A stretch of DNA of 64,000 bases from assembly GCF_014649995.1 (NCBI RefSeq), contig NZ_BMUC01000013.1, forward strand, positions 1-64,000. The letters run 5' to 3'. The notes beneath the pieces are model-generated. The model was not told the origin of the DNA. It ran no database searches and worked only from the letters and a program-made list of their open reading frames with translations. Both the position numbers and the translations under genes were made by a program. Within the stretch, counting starts at the first letter, position 1. Every line of letters begins with the position of its first letter. This DNA comes from Streptomyces griseoflavus. GTDB taxonomy: Bacteria; Actinomycetota; Actinomycetes; Streptomycetales; Streptomycetaceae. Of the stretch, positions 53,870 through 63,106 are shown in pieces.

Positions 53870-55471
53870 GTCAGCCTCGCGACATCACGCCGACCAGCTC
53901 AGTAACTGCGCTGCCCCTTGTAATCCGGACCCAGGTTGACCTGCCAGTCCTGCACACTGGTGATCCGATCAAGAAGAAGGTCCAGCGCGGTGTAGAACCT
54001 GCTTAGTGGGCCTGCGCCTTGAGCACCAGACGGCGTGCTCCAGGCCTGCCCGGTCGTGTCCGAGCTGGGCGGCGGCGGCCTCGTACACCACGACGCGTAG
54101 CTGTCGGTAGTTCAGGGCAGGGAGGCCGGCGTCGAAGGCGAAGGCGCGCAAGCTGAAGGAGCAGGAGGTGGGCCCGCGGTCCTGGGAGAGTTATGCGCGG
54201 GTGCTGTGGAAAGCGGCACTGCACCGCTATGCGGAGGTTCGCCGCAGGCTTAGGCGTGGACGGCTGACGCCTTGGTTGGTGCGGGCGCGCGGCGCATGCT
54301 AAAGGCAGTGGTCGGGAGTGCTGGAGCGGTCGGAGACTGTGCTGGCCGGCTGGCAGCGCCCGCTGCGCGCTCCGCGACGTCCGTCAGCGGGGCGTTCGAT
54401 GCGGTGGCCGCCGACGGGACCATGCAGCAGGAAGGGCTGCAACTAACGGCCACGGTACTGCAGGTCTCATAGGCGCAGCCGTTCGACGTGTGGGCGGCCG
54501 TCCGGCGAGCGTGGAGCAGCGTCCGGGGCCCAGGGCGGCGAGGCGACTGCGGCGCGTACGGCGGCCATGCGGGCGGTGGAAGCCTGCTTGGGCGGGCTGC
54601 GGGTGCGTGACGTGACGGCGCTGCCGAAGCCGGCCCTCGTGACGGGTGCCGGGTTCTCTTCTCCCGCGCAATGGGCTGATACGGAGTTCCAGCACCGGTG
54701 GCAGCAGTTACGTGCTGGACTGTTGCGTCCGGCTGAAGGAAGCCCTGAGGGCGGCCACGGGCAACGGCGGCGCCGGGTGGCCGCTGTTGCTGGTGAGCGG
54801 CTGGCCGCTGACAGCAAGCGGGATGCGGAACTGGCCTATCTGGCCCGGTTCGAGCAGCACGGGCCCACCGTCCCGTTCGGTGGCCGCCGCGCCGGAGACG
54901 GCGTCGAACCCGCCCACGCTGTCGTGCTCGCCGTTCCCCGCTTCGCCGCCCGGCACGCCGCCGACCACACCCGCGACGACCGGCACCGGGTCGTCCTCGG
55001 ACCGGAACTGGTCGCGGGCACCGCCGAGCCGGACGAGCGGGACGTGCTGGCGCTGCTGCGCGGCGCCTATCCCTATCTTCCGGCGGACGCTGAGGCGATG
55101 GGCGGGGTGCCAGGCCCACGGCCATTTCACGACGGCCCGGGCGGTGCGGCGCGCTGCCCAGCTCGGGCGACGGCCCGCCTACAGCGGGCCCAACTCGAGG
55201 GAGGTCTCCAACGATCTGGTCGTCGGCAAGTACAGCTGGGTGCCAGACGATGCTCACCCCGGCCCCGCCGCCGCTGAGATGGAGCACCTTCCCGTCCACT
55301 GGCTCAAGGACTGGACGCTGTGCCTAGATGGTCACGATTCCAAGGGGTCGGGGAGCGAGCGGAGGGTCTCTCACACCTTGGACTGGAGCCAGTTGCTTCG
55401 GGGAAGACTCCGGGCTTCCGATGTGGTTATGGCTGCCCACAGTTGGGCTCGGCGTGGCCCCGAAGAGGCCG
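53870..55471. other. Relic-rich stretch without an intact gene
   Basis: Pieces with coding character but no recognised family: EVGPRSWESYARVLWKAALH to a stop at about 54300 (+); DAELAYLARFEQHGPTVPFG and VVLAVPRFAARHAADHTRDD (+, 54800-55000); AYSGPNSREVSNDLVVGKYS (+, about 55200). Frames change between them. It looks like decayed plasmid or phage cargo. Confidence 0.4.
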
Positions 55472-56014
55472 TCACCACTTTCGGTGCACGGTTGCCTTAC
55501 TGCCGGTCACCAAGCTTGCCGGTGGAACGTCATCGGCCACGACCGCGCCAGAGGCAACCACGGCGTCACGGCCAATGCTGACGCCGGGCAGGATCGTGGC
55601 ACCGGCACCGATCCACACATTCTCCGCCACGTCGATGGGTGCGCCGGTGAGGTATGACCGCCGCTCCTCGGGATCAACCGGGTGGCCGCTGGTGATGAAC
55701 GTGGCCTTCGGTCCGATCATCACGCGCTCGCCGAGCCGGATACCGGCATAGTCCAAGAACGTGCAGTTCTGGTTGATGAAGACGCGCTCGGCGAGGTCGA
55801 GGTTCAGGCCATGGTCCGTATAGAAGGGCGGATAGATCGTGACTCTCGGCGGCAGTGGCTTGCCGAGGATCTGCTCGAACAGTTCCGCCTTGCCCGCTTC
55901 GTCTTCGAAAGGCAGGACGTTCAGGCGGGAGGTGAGCTCGGTGACCCGCAGGACCCTCTCGGCCATGGCCTGGAACTCGGCGCTGCGGATGCGCATGAGA
56001 CGGTCGCTGGACAT
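55472..56014 (-). CDS. Sugar O-acetyltransferase (LacA/NodL/maltose type)
   Basis: 180 residues from ATG 56014 (AGGAAGGA seven bases upstream). The left-handed beta-helix hexapeptide repeats are clear: FINQNCTFLDYAGIRLGERV, PIDVAENVWIGAGATILPGV and SIGRDAVVASGAVVADDVPP. The catalytic His is in TFITSGHPVDPEERR. It moves acetyl from acetyl-CoA to a sugar hydroxyl. Probably trimeric and cytosolic; isolated among relics. Confidence 0.93.
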   Translation of the reverse strand: MSSDRLMRIRSAEFQAMAERVLRVTELTSRLNVLPFEDEAGKAELFEQILGKPLPPRVTIYPPFYTDHGLNLDLAERVFINQNCTFLDYAGIRLGERVMIGPKATFITSGHPVDPEERRSYLTGAPIDVAENVWIGAGATILPGVSIGRDAVVASGAVVADDVPPASLVTGSKATVHRKW

Positions 56015-56117
56015 GCCACGATCCTTCCTGTGTACCGGTGGCGGGACACGACTCACCGGGTGATGAAGGTCAAGGGGTGCTGGTGGAGACGAAAACGGGG
56101 GCGTCCACGATCGTTAT

Positions 56118-56585
56118 GTGACGAACAAGCTGGACACCCTTGCGACGGCACTCTATGTGAAGACCGACGACCGGCTGAGAGCGTCTCCGCATCAGCGCCA
56201 TGGCGTCCGGCCGTCGGGATCGGCCCCGCAGCTCACGGACGCCGAACTCGTCATTCTGGCAATGATGCAGGCCATGCTCGGCTTCACCTCCGAGGCCAGG
56301 TGGCTCCGCCACGCCCGCGGTCACCTGCGGCGGGTCACCCGGCTGCTGGCCGCCGATACCTCGGTGGGGAGCGACGACGTGGGGATCGTGGACTCCACCT
56401 CGGTGGAATGCAGCCGCTCCCGCGAGACCGTCAAACGCGCCGACCTGGCTGGACGGGCTGAGGACGGGTACTGCGCCAGTCACAGCCGCTTCTTCTGGGG
56501 CATGCGGCTGCACTTGGCGTGTACCCTCCAGGGCCTGCCCGTCGTATTCGTCCTGACCGGCGCCAAGGCCGACGAACGAGGTTGA
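56118..56585 (+). pseudogene. IS982-family transposase with internal deletion and lost end
   Basis: GTG start; NKLDTLATALYVKTDDRLRA and QLTDAELVILAMMQAMLGFT are the IS982 N-terminus. After RHARGHL about 30 residues found in relatives are missing, then RRVTRLLAADTSV, GIVDSTSVECSRSRETVKRA (first Asp) and FFWGMRLHLACTLQGLPVVF follow. At ADERG it joins an IS6 tail, so the last third is gone. Confidence 0.88.
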
Positions 56586-56587
56586 GG

Positions 56588-56713
56588 CCTCTCACCCCAC
56601 ATCCGGCCACGCCGGCACCGGGTGACCGCCCCCGAATACCGCACCGAGATGAGCACCCGCTTCGCCGTCTGGGACCACATCACCGGAGCCGTCGGCCGGC
56701 CTGTCGCGGCCTG
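56588..56713 (+). pseudogene. IS6-family transposase, last ~40 codons
   Basis: VTAPEYRTEMSTRFAVWDHI followed by TGAVGRPVAA and a stop matches the C-terminus of the IS6 copy at 32332 and the fragment at 61090. The IS6-like end CACAACGTGACAGCGCCC lies about 60 bases beyond (56775). Confidence 0.7.
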
Positions 56714-56918
56714 AACTCCGGCGCGGAGCCCGACTCTCACCACACCCACGCGCCATCAGGCACTCACACACTCCACAACGTGACAGCGCCCGTCCAAGCC
56801 ATCCACGCCCTGCTGACCTGCGACTGTTCAGCTCGAAAGAGGCTCAATGACCGCCGTTCACCATGGCGTGCGATACGCGGGCGGCCCGTAGCGCCGCCAC
56901 CGACACCCCGGCTACCCC

Positions 56919-57425
56919 TCACGTGAAGTCGGCGGGGCGGATCTGAAGCTTCTCGGCGATACGGGCCAGCGCCTTCTGGTCGGCTGGGCTGAGCCGGTCG
57001 AGGACCATGCGGCGTACGGCGCGGAGATGGGTGGGCGCTGCCTGACGCACGACCGCGAATCCCTCTTCGGTGAGCATGGCGAGGATGTAGCGGCCGTTCT
57101 CAGGATCGGGTGACCGCTCGACCCAGCCACGCTGTTCGAAGCGTTTCATCACGTTGGACAGCCGCGAGGGCGAGCCACCGGCGAGATACGCGAGCTCTCC
57201 CATTCGAAGTTGCCGTTGCGGGGCCTCGGACATGTGGCTGAGCACGAGGTACTCGAACAGTGTGAGGCCGTGCTTCTGGCGCAGCGGCGACTCCAGCTTG
57301 CCCGGCAGCAGCATGGCTAGCGAGACCGCGCCAGTCCACGCCTCTTTCTCGTCCTCATCGAGCCATCGGAGTTCTTCACCTTCGCAGTGAGCGCTTCCGC
57401 TGTTCGCGGACCTCTCGGCTGCCAT
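56919..57425 (-). CDS. MarR-family transcriptional regulator
   Basis: 168 residues. Winged helix in the middle: HGLTLFEYLVLSHMSEAPQR, LRMGELAYLAGGSPSRLSNV (recognition), then the wing RGWVERSPDPENGRYILAML. C-terminal helices for dimerisation follow. Divergent from a RidA gene with a 16-bp palindrome between, the usual arrangement for a MarR protein that represses itself and its neighbour. The ligand is unknown. Confidence 0.94.
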   Translation of the reverse strand: MAAERSANSGSAHCEGEELRWLDEDEKEAWTGAVSLAMLLPGKLESPLRQKHGLTLFEYLVLSHMSEAPQRQLRMGELAYLAGGSPSRLSNVMKRFEQRGWVERSPDPENGRYILAMLTEEGFAVVRQAAPTHLRAVRRMVLDRLSPADQKALARIAEKLQIRPADFT

Positions 57426-57463
57426 GTCCTACCTCACGATCGGGTGACGGGCCGCTGCCGCTG

Positions 57464-57479
57464 ACTTCACGCGTGAAGT
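57464..57479. promoter_or_regulatory. 16-bp palindrome, probable MarR operator
   Basis: ACTTCACGCGTGAAGT is perfectly symmetric and sits 39 bp before the MarR gene start. A related half-site ACACGCATGAA follows at about 57495-57505, nearer the RidA gene. Confidence 0.7.
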
Positions 57480-57535
57480 TGCGGTAGTGTGACTACACGC
57501 ATGAATTCAACCATGAAATCAAACTTGGAGAGTGA

Positions 57536-57970
57536 GTGAGCGCCATGAGTACCGTCACGTTCCACGCCACTCCGGGATACGGCGAAACCATGATTCAGAG
57601 CCTCGGCTACAGTCAGGCCGTCCGTGTCGACAACCGCGTCGAGACCTCCGGTCAGGGTGGCTGGGACGACGACTTCAACATCCCTGACAGCCTTGAGGAG
57701 GAGATCGTCCAGGCCTTCGACAACGTCGAGCGGACACTCGCCACATGCGGTGCCACCTGGAAGGACGTCATCCACGTCAACTCGTACCACAAGGTGCCCC
57801 AGGGCGAGGACGTCATCGGGCAGGACCACAATCGTGTGATGGCCGAGCAGTTCCGCAGACGCCTCGATGGACGTGCCCCGGTGTGGACCCAGACAGGCGT
57901 GACCGTTCTGGGACTTGCTGCCATGAGGATCGAGGTCCGCGTCACCGCCGTCATCAACGACGAGCGATAA
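57536..57970 (+). CDS. RidA-family (YjgF/YER057c) protein
   Basis: 144 residues. GTG 57536 has GGAG five bases upstream; ATG 57545 is also possible. Family marks: YSQAVRVDNRVETSGQGGWD, EIVQAFDNVERTLATCGATW, VIHVNSYHKVPQ, and the end ALAAMRIEVRVTAVI-like GLAAMRIEVRVTAVINDE. The critical Arg of imine-deaminating RidA proteins (usually in xARxAxxV near the end) is not obvious here, so another activity is possible. Controlled with the MarR gene. Confidence 0.92.
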   Translation: MSAMSTVTFHATPGYGETMIQSLGYSQAVRVDNRVETSGQGGWDDDFNIPDSLEEEIVQAFDNVERTLATCGATWKDVIHVNSYHKVPQGEDVIGQDHNRVMAEQFRRRLDGRAPVWTQTGVTVLGLAAMRIEVRVTAVINDER

Positions 57971-58032
57971 TCAAAGGCGCCAGGGCCTCCCGCGGCACAG
58001 GGTGCGCGCCCCGCCTTGTGCCCGTCGACGTA

Positions 58033-58080
58033 CCGCACTCGACGGCGGTCTGCTGGTCAGCAGACCGCCGTCGAGTGCGG
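58033..58080. terminator. 48-bp perfect palindrome, bidirectional terminator
   Basis: Two perfect 23-bp arms (starting CCGCACTCGACGG) separated by only GT, between the convergent RidA (+) and response regulator (-) genes. Confidence 0.8.
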
Positions 58081-58154
58081 CATCCCCACCAGGACTCGGA
58101 TGACGTCTGAAGCCGAGGGCAGGCGGCGCTGTGCCGGGCGCACGCGCACGCCGG

Positions 58155-58847
58155 TCACGGCGTGCCCGGCACCAGTCCGACTCGGTAGGCGAGGACGACG
58201 GCCTGGACGCGGTCGCGCAGGCCGAGTTTCGCCAGGATCCGCGACACGTAGGTCTTGACGGTCTCGGGCGTGATGGACATCGCCGCGGCGATCTCCGCGT
58301 TCGACAGCCCTTCGGCGATCAGCTGGAGCACTTCCAGCTCGCGGGGGGTCAGCGCACGCACGACGTCCTGCCTGGCCGACCGGGAGGTGTCGGCCGGTCG
58401 CAGATGCTGGGCGAAGTGACCGATGAGGTGGCGGGTGACGGCGGGTGCCAGCAGGGCCTCGCCCCGGGCGACGGTCCGGATACCGTTGACCAGCTCCGCC
58501 GGAGGCGCGTCCTTGAGGAGGAACCCGCTCGCTCCGGCGCGCAACGCGTCATAGACGTAGGCGTCGACGTTGAACGTGGTGACGACCAGTACCTTCGGCG
58601 AGTCCTCGGTATCGGGACCGGCCAGTTGCCGCGTCGCCTGGATGCCGTCGAGCAGGGGCATCCGGATGTCCATCACGACCACGTCGGGGCGCAGCCGCTG
58701 CGCGATCTGGACCGCTTCGTGGCCGTTCTCGGCCTCCCCGACAACCTGCATGTCGGGCTGCGCGGAGAAGATGGTGACGTAGCCGGCCCGCACCAGCGCC
58801 TGGTCGTCGCAGACGAGCACGCGGATCGGTGGCGGCGCATCGCTCAC
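58155..58847 (-). CDS. NarL/LuxR-family response regulator
   Basis: 230 residues from GTG 58847 (AGGAG seven bases upstream). Receiver domain: VLVCDDQALVRAG, phosphorylated Asp in PDVVVMDIRMPLLDG (about residue 57), Thr in LVVTTFNVD, Lys in FLLKDAPP. The C-terminal LuxR helix-turn-helix is LTPRELEVLQLIAEGLSNAE with ITPETVKTYVSRILAKLGLR. Transcribed with, and five bases after, the histidine kinase gene. Its likely target is its own operon, including the CPBP protease gene. Confidence 0.96.
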   Translation of the reverse strand: MSDAPPPIRVLVCDDQALVRAGYVTIFSAQPDMQVVGEAENGHEAVQIAQRLRPDVVVMDIRMPLLDGIQATRQLAGPDTEDSPKVLVVTTFNVDAYVYDALRAGASGFLLKDAPPAELVNGIRTVARGEALLAPAVTRHLIGHFAQHLRPADTSRSARQDVVRALTPRELEVLQLIAEGLSNAEIAAAMSITPETVKTYVSRILAKLGLRDRVQAVVLAYRVGLVPGTP

Positions 58848-58851
58848 GGGA

Positions 58852-60072
58852 TCACTCCTGAAGGGGCTTGGACGGAATCGTGGCGCGGACCTCGAACCCG
58901 CCCTCGGGCCGGGGACCGGACTCCAGTTCACCATCGAGCATCCGCACCCGTGCACGCAGCCCAGCCAGCCCTCGTCCGCCCGCAAGGCCCGGCTTCCGCG
59001 CGACCGGTGCGGCGGCGAGTCCGTCGGTGGTCACCACGATCTCGATGTGCTCGTCGCCGTGCCGGAGCAGGATGCGTGTCGGCTTCCCGGCCGCGTACTT
59101 GATGGCGTTGGTGAGCGCCTCCTGCACCACCCGGTACGCGGCCAGCTCCACGTCCACGCTCTGCGGCCGCCGCTCACCCTGCTCGCTGAACTCGACCGGC
59201 TGCCCCGACCTGCGGGTCTGCTCCACCAGGTCCCCCACGCGTCCCAGGGCGGGCGCCCGGTCCGCACGCCCCGGGTCCGCGGACGCCGACTCGCCGGTCG
59301 CCTCCAGGACGCCGAGCAGGTACCGCAGTTCCCTCAGCGCCCGGCGGCCGGTGTCGCTGACGGCCGTCAGTCCCTCGCCGGCGCGTTCCGGTGCGGACGT
59401 GAGCAGGAACTGCGCCGCATCGGCTTGGACCACCATGGCTGTCACGTGGTGGGTGACCACGTCGTGCAGCTCGCGGGCGATCCGCGCCCGCTCGGCGGCC
59501 GTGGCCACCTCGGCAGCCAGCCGCCGCCGCTCCGCCTCTTCCGTCCGCCGCGTGCGCACCACACCCCCCGCCAGCCAGAACGCGGCCAGAGCCAGCCAGA
59601 ACGCGACGTAGTCCGGTAGTGAATTCGGGGAGCCGAGACGGTTCAGGACGACGGCCAGCACGGCGTAACCCGCACTCGCCACGACGACCAGGCCGTGGCG
59701 GAAGCGGACCTGGTGGGCCCCGGCGGAGTACAGGGCCAGATACAACCCCATGCTCGCAAACGTTGTCGCGAAGCCCAGCGCCTGGTACACGGTGAACGCG
59801 CCCGCGATGACGGCCAGACAGGCCGCGGGCCACCTGCGGCGGACCGCCAGCGGCACGGTCTGGGCCAAGACCAGCCCGACGCCCAGCACGTTCGCCGGCC
59901 GCTCGGGCAGATCACCGATCTGCGCACCGATCTTGGACAGAGTCGGCACGAAGGCCAGCAGGGTGAGCGCCAGAGCGAGGACGCCGTCCTTGAGGAGAGC
60001 ATCCCGCTCCTGCCACCGGTCGAGCGACGCCCGGAGCAGCGGGATGCTCCGGATCACCTGACGGGACATCAT
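58852..60072 (-). CDS. NarL-type sensor histidine kinase
   Basis: 406 residues from ATG 60072 (GGAGG upstream). Five or so membrane helices (about 30-180, GVLALALTLLAFVPTLSKIG, LAVIAGAFTVYQALGF, DYVAFWLALAAFWLAGGVV) with no large outside domain suggest it senses the membrane itself. The HisKA_3 box has the phospho-His in ARIARELHDVVTHHVTAMVV. The ATPase has AYRVVQEALTNAIKYAAGKP (N) and GLAGGRGLAGLRARVRML (G). Partner of the response regulator that follows. Confidence 0.95.
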   Translation of the reverse strand: MMSRQVIRSIPLLRASLDRWQERDALLKDGVLALALTLLAFVPTLSKIGAQIGDLPERPANVLGVGLVLAQTVPLAVRRRWPAACLAVIAGAFTVYQALGFATTFASMGLYLALYSAGAHQVRFRHGLVVVASAGYAVLAVVLNRLGSPNSLPDYVAFWLALAAFWLAGGVVRTRRTEEAERRRLAAEVATAAERARIARELHDVVTHHVTAMVVQADAAQFLLTSAPERAGEGLTAVSDTGRRALRELRYLLGVLEATGESASADPGRADRAPALGRVGDLVEQTRRSGQPVEFSEQGERRPQSVDVELAAYRVVQEALTNAIKYAAGKPTRILLRHGDEHIEIVVTTDGLAAAPVARKPGLAGGRGLAGLRARVRMLDGELESGPRPEGGFEVRATIPSKPLQE

Positions 60073-60097
60073 TTCAGTTTCCTCCAGCAGGCCCGTC

Positions 60098-60976
60098 TCA
60101 ACGGGACGCGCGTCGAGGGGCCTTGATGCCACCGTTCCTGTGGGCGCGGACGAGCATCGAGACGGCGATGGCCACGCCCATGAGGACGGGCATGATCGAT
60201 GCCTCCAGACCGAAGCTGCCACCGGTCAGAAGGGCGGAGCCATGGACGTCAACAGTGAACAGGCCCTCGGGGGCGTGTCCGGAGACCGGGATGCCGAGCA
60301 GCTGCTCCGTAGTGTTCCAGGCGAAGTGCAGTCCCACGACGAACCAGATGGTACGCCGCCACAAGAACGCGGCTCCAAGCAGGACGCCCGCCTCCAGAGC
60401 GATCGCCACCCCGCTCCATGCGTTCGCTCCCGGAGCGCCCAGGTGGGCGACACCGAAGAACAGCGAAGTGATCACGATAGCGGCCCGGCTACCCCACAGC
60501 TGCTCAAGAGCCTGCAGAGCAAGACCGCGGAACAGCAACTCCTCGGTCACCGCAGCGCCGATCTGCACCACGACCGCGGTACGGACGACCGACAGGAAAC
60601 CGTCGCCCGCCCAGGAGAAGGAGTAGCCTCCGAACGCCGTGATCAGCAGGGCGGAGACGAGAATGAAGCCCAGGCCGATCCCGCCGCCCAGCAGCGCCTC
60701 CCGGGCGGCCCCGGACCGGGCGATCTCCGGCGTGGGGCGTTGTGCGACACGGCGCATGACCAACCAGTACACGGCCACCGCGGCAACCGCGCCCAGCACC
60801 GGCACCGGTCCGGGCCCGGTCGCCGTCAGAGCCGACACCAGGCCGACGCCGACCATTCCCGCCAGCATCCAGCCGAGCGGAGACCGCGCGATCCGACCGA
60901 AGCGGCCGCCGCCCCCGTATCGGTCCTCGCCCGGGCCGGTGCCCGCGCTGTTTCGTATGGCGGACGTCGTGCCCAT
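60098..60976 (-). CDS. CPBP-family intramembrane metalloprotease
   Basis: 292 residues, about eight membrane helices. The three Abi/CAAX motifs are present: AAVTEELLFRGLALQAL (EExxxR), LFFGVAHLGAPG (FxxxH) and GLHFAWNTTEQLLGIP (HxxxN). First gene of a three-gene operon, 25 bases before the kinase. Such proteases cleave within the membrane or act in bacteriocin self-protection; linked to a two-component system it suggests a membrane-stress response. Confidence 0.93.
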   Translation of the reverse strand: MGTTSAIRNSAGTGPGEDRYGGGGRFGRIARSPLGWMLAGMVGVGLVSALTATGPGPVPVLGAVAAVAVYWLVMRRVAQRPTPEIARSGAAREALLGGGIGLGFILVSALLITAFGGYSFSWAGDGFLSVVRTAVVVQIGAAVTEELLFRGLALQALEQLWGSRAAIVITSLFFGVAHLGAPGANAWSGVAIALEAGVLLGAAFLWRRTIWFVVGLHFAWNTTEQLLGIPVSGHAPEGLFTVDVHGSALLTGGSFGLEASIMPVLMGVAIAVSMLVRAHRNGGIKAPRRASR

Positions 60977-61089
60977 GGTGGCCTCCCCGGTAGTGGGTCA
61001 CCCCTGCGGTGACCTGACGACCACACTAGGAATTCTCGGATGTGCGCGAATCACCCGTGCATGGACAGCTCCTGTAGCTCTCATGGGGG

Positions 61090-61329
61090 ATGCACCACCC
61101 GCCCGCGCCCGTCAGGCATTACCCCACCCGGCAGCGTGAACGCTCGGTGAAAGGCTTCCGCGGCGCCGGCGGGGCCCAGCGGTTCCTGTCGGCGTTCAGC
61201 AGCGTCCCACCCCACTTCCCGCCCTGCCGCCACCTGATGACCGCCACCGGATACCGCACCGAGATGGCCATGCGCTTCGCGAGCCGGGACCAGGCCACCG
61301 GCGCCGCCGGCCGGCTCGTCGGAGCCTGA
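61090..61329 (+). pseudogene. IS6-family transposase, C-terminal fragment
   Basis: YPTRQRERSVKGFRGAGGAQ, RFLSAFSSVPPHFPPCRHLM and TGYRTEMAMRFASRDQATGA match the last 80 residues of the 32332 IS6 transposase. The IS6-like end CACAACGTGACAGCGCCC lies at about 61383, directly before the LRR gene. Confidence 0.8.
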
Positions 61330-61420
61330 GCACGGAGCCGGACCCGGCTCCCCCAACGCACCACCGAAGGCCCACGCAACCACAACGTGACAGCGCCCGA
61401 CAGGCCCTTAGAGTCCTCCC

Positions 61421-63037
61421 ATGACACAACCGACTCCCCCCGGTGCGCCCACCGACGGCACACAGGGCGGCAACACAGCAGTGCGAACAAGGCAGTTGAA
61501 GGTGTGTCCGGAGACCGCGAGTCCCGCCGAGGCGGGTGAGGCGGTCAGGGAGCTCATGCTGCTGGCGGCGTCCGACGGCGACGCGGCGTTGAAGCCGGCC
61601 GTGCGGTACAGCTGCATGTCCGACTGCTCCACCGAGGAACTGCTCCGGTTGTGGGCGATCGCCGACGGAGATCCGTTCGGCTTCTGCGAGGAATTGGATG
61701 CCCCTGCGTACCGCGCGCGCAAGGCCGTCAGGAAACTGGTTTCCCTGTCCGCGCCGGGTGATGGTGGGCACGCCCTGAAACTGGCCGCCCGGTTCACCCC
61801 TCTGGACCCGTACGCGTCCAAGTTCCTCATCCGTCTGTGGAGGACGGACCGTGATCCGGACAGTTTCGCCGAGCACCTGCTGGCTCCGGCGTTCCGTCAG
61901 GAGGCCAGAACGGAGCTGCGGCTGCCGTACGCCTCTTCCCTGCACGGTTTGCGGCATCTCACGATGCTCGAGAAGCTGCACTTCTACCAATGTGACGAGC
62001 TCACCGACCTCACTGAGGTCGGTGAGCTCACCGGTCTCACGGACCTTGATCTTGGTGGCTGCACGAGCGTGGAGGACCTCACTCCGATCGGCCGTCTTTC
62101 CCGGCTCACCCGCCTCGATCTGAGCCGGTGCGGCGCCGTCGAGGATTTCGACCCCTTGCTGAACCTCACCAATCTGCGTCAACTGAAGCTGAGTTGGACC
62201 AACTTACGTTCCCTCCGTGTGTTCGGCGGGGCGCTCGGCGCTCTGGAATCCCTGGATCTCCGATCCTGCGGGTCTCTCACGGACCTGGACGGACTCGCCG
62301 GGCTGCCGAATCTCGCGCACCTGAGGCTGAGCGGCGACCACCTCCGCGACCTGTCGCCCTTCGCGGCACTCCCTCGGCTCCGGTCCCTCGAACTCGACGA
62401 ATGCAACGAGCTGACGACGCTCGAAGGGCTGGACGGCCACCCCCGGCTGGCGAAGCTCGGCATCCACGGCAGCCCGGTACTGCGCACCACAGAAGGACTG
62501 GGCGTCCTGCCGGAGTTGCGGGAGCTGACCTTCACCAGTTGCTCCGCGCTGACCGACCTCAAGGGTCTCGGCCGTCTGCCCGCGCTGCGCACGCTGATGA
62601 TCAACGGCTCCGCCATCCGCGGCCTCGATGACCTGTCCGGATCTCCGCTGACCACACTGACCCTGCTGTACATGGAGGACCTGGAATCGTTCAGAGCCCT
62701 CCGGGACTGCTCCGACTTGCGCGAACTGACCCTTCGGTCCCTGAAGGACTCTCCCTCGGTCGAGGGCATACCGGTGGAACGGCTCAGTTCGCTCACCGTG
62801 GCCGGCCCGTACTGGACCGCGTTGAAGGACATCACCCTGTTCTCCGCTTCACGCCGCCTGGCAGAACTCGATCTGCGCCACTGCCGGTCCCTGACGGACC
62901 TCCGGCCCCTGCTCGACATGCCGGCGCTGGCACACGTCCACCTGGCCGAACGGAACGCGACCCTGCCGTCGGGTACCCCCGGTCCCGTGGTCACCGAACT
63001 CAGGGCACGCGGCGTGACCGTCACGCTGCACCACTGA
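61421..63037 (+). CDS. Leucine-rich-repeat protein
   Basis: 538 residues. The first ~165 are helical, with repeated LLRLWAIADGDPFGFCEELD and FLIRLWRTDRDPDSFAEHLL patterns. From about 170 there are some 14 LRR units of roughly 22-24 residues with consensus LTxLxxLxxLxxLxxLxLxxC (for example LTGLTDLDLGGCTSVEDLTP). The architecture resembles the C-terminal sensor half of NACHT/STAND ATPases, but no ATPase is present in this protein. It starts 20 bases after an IS6 end, so it may be the surviving 3' part of a larger gene or a free-standing adaptor. Confidence 0.85.
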   Translation: MTQPTPPGAPTDGTQGGNTAVRTRQLKVCPETASPAEAGEAVRELMLLAASDGDAALKPAVRYSCMSDCSTEELLRLWAIADGDPFGFCEELDAPAYRARKAVRKLVSLSAPGDGGHALKLAARFTPLDPYASKFLIRLWRTDRDPDSFAEHLLAPAFRQEARTELRLPYASSLHGLRHLTMLEKLHFYQCDELTDLTEVGELTGLTDLDLGGCTSVEDLTPIGRLSRLTRLDLSRCGAVEDFDPLLNLTNLRQLKLSWTNLRSLRVFGGALGALESLDLRSCGSLTDLDGLAGLPNLAHLRLSGDHLRDLSPFAALPRLRSLELDECNELTTLEGLDGHPRLAKLGIHGSPVLRTTEGLGVLPELRELTFTSCSALTDLKGLGRLPALRTLMINGSAIRGLDDLSGSPLTTLTLLYMEDLESFRALRDCSDLRELTLRSLKDSPSVEGIPVERLSSLTVAGPYWTALKDITLFSASRRLAELDLRHCRSLTDLRPLLDMPALAHVHLAERNATLPSGTPGPVVTELRARGVTVTLHH

Positions 63038-63106
63038 CCGTCCACGATCCACCCCTCGCCCGGCGTGATCCCCGGTCGAACCGACCTGGTCGCAAGGAGA
63101 CTTCCG

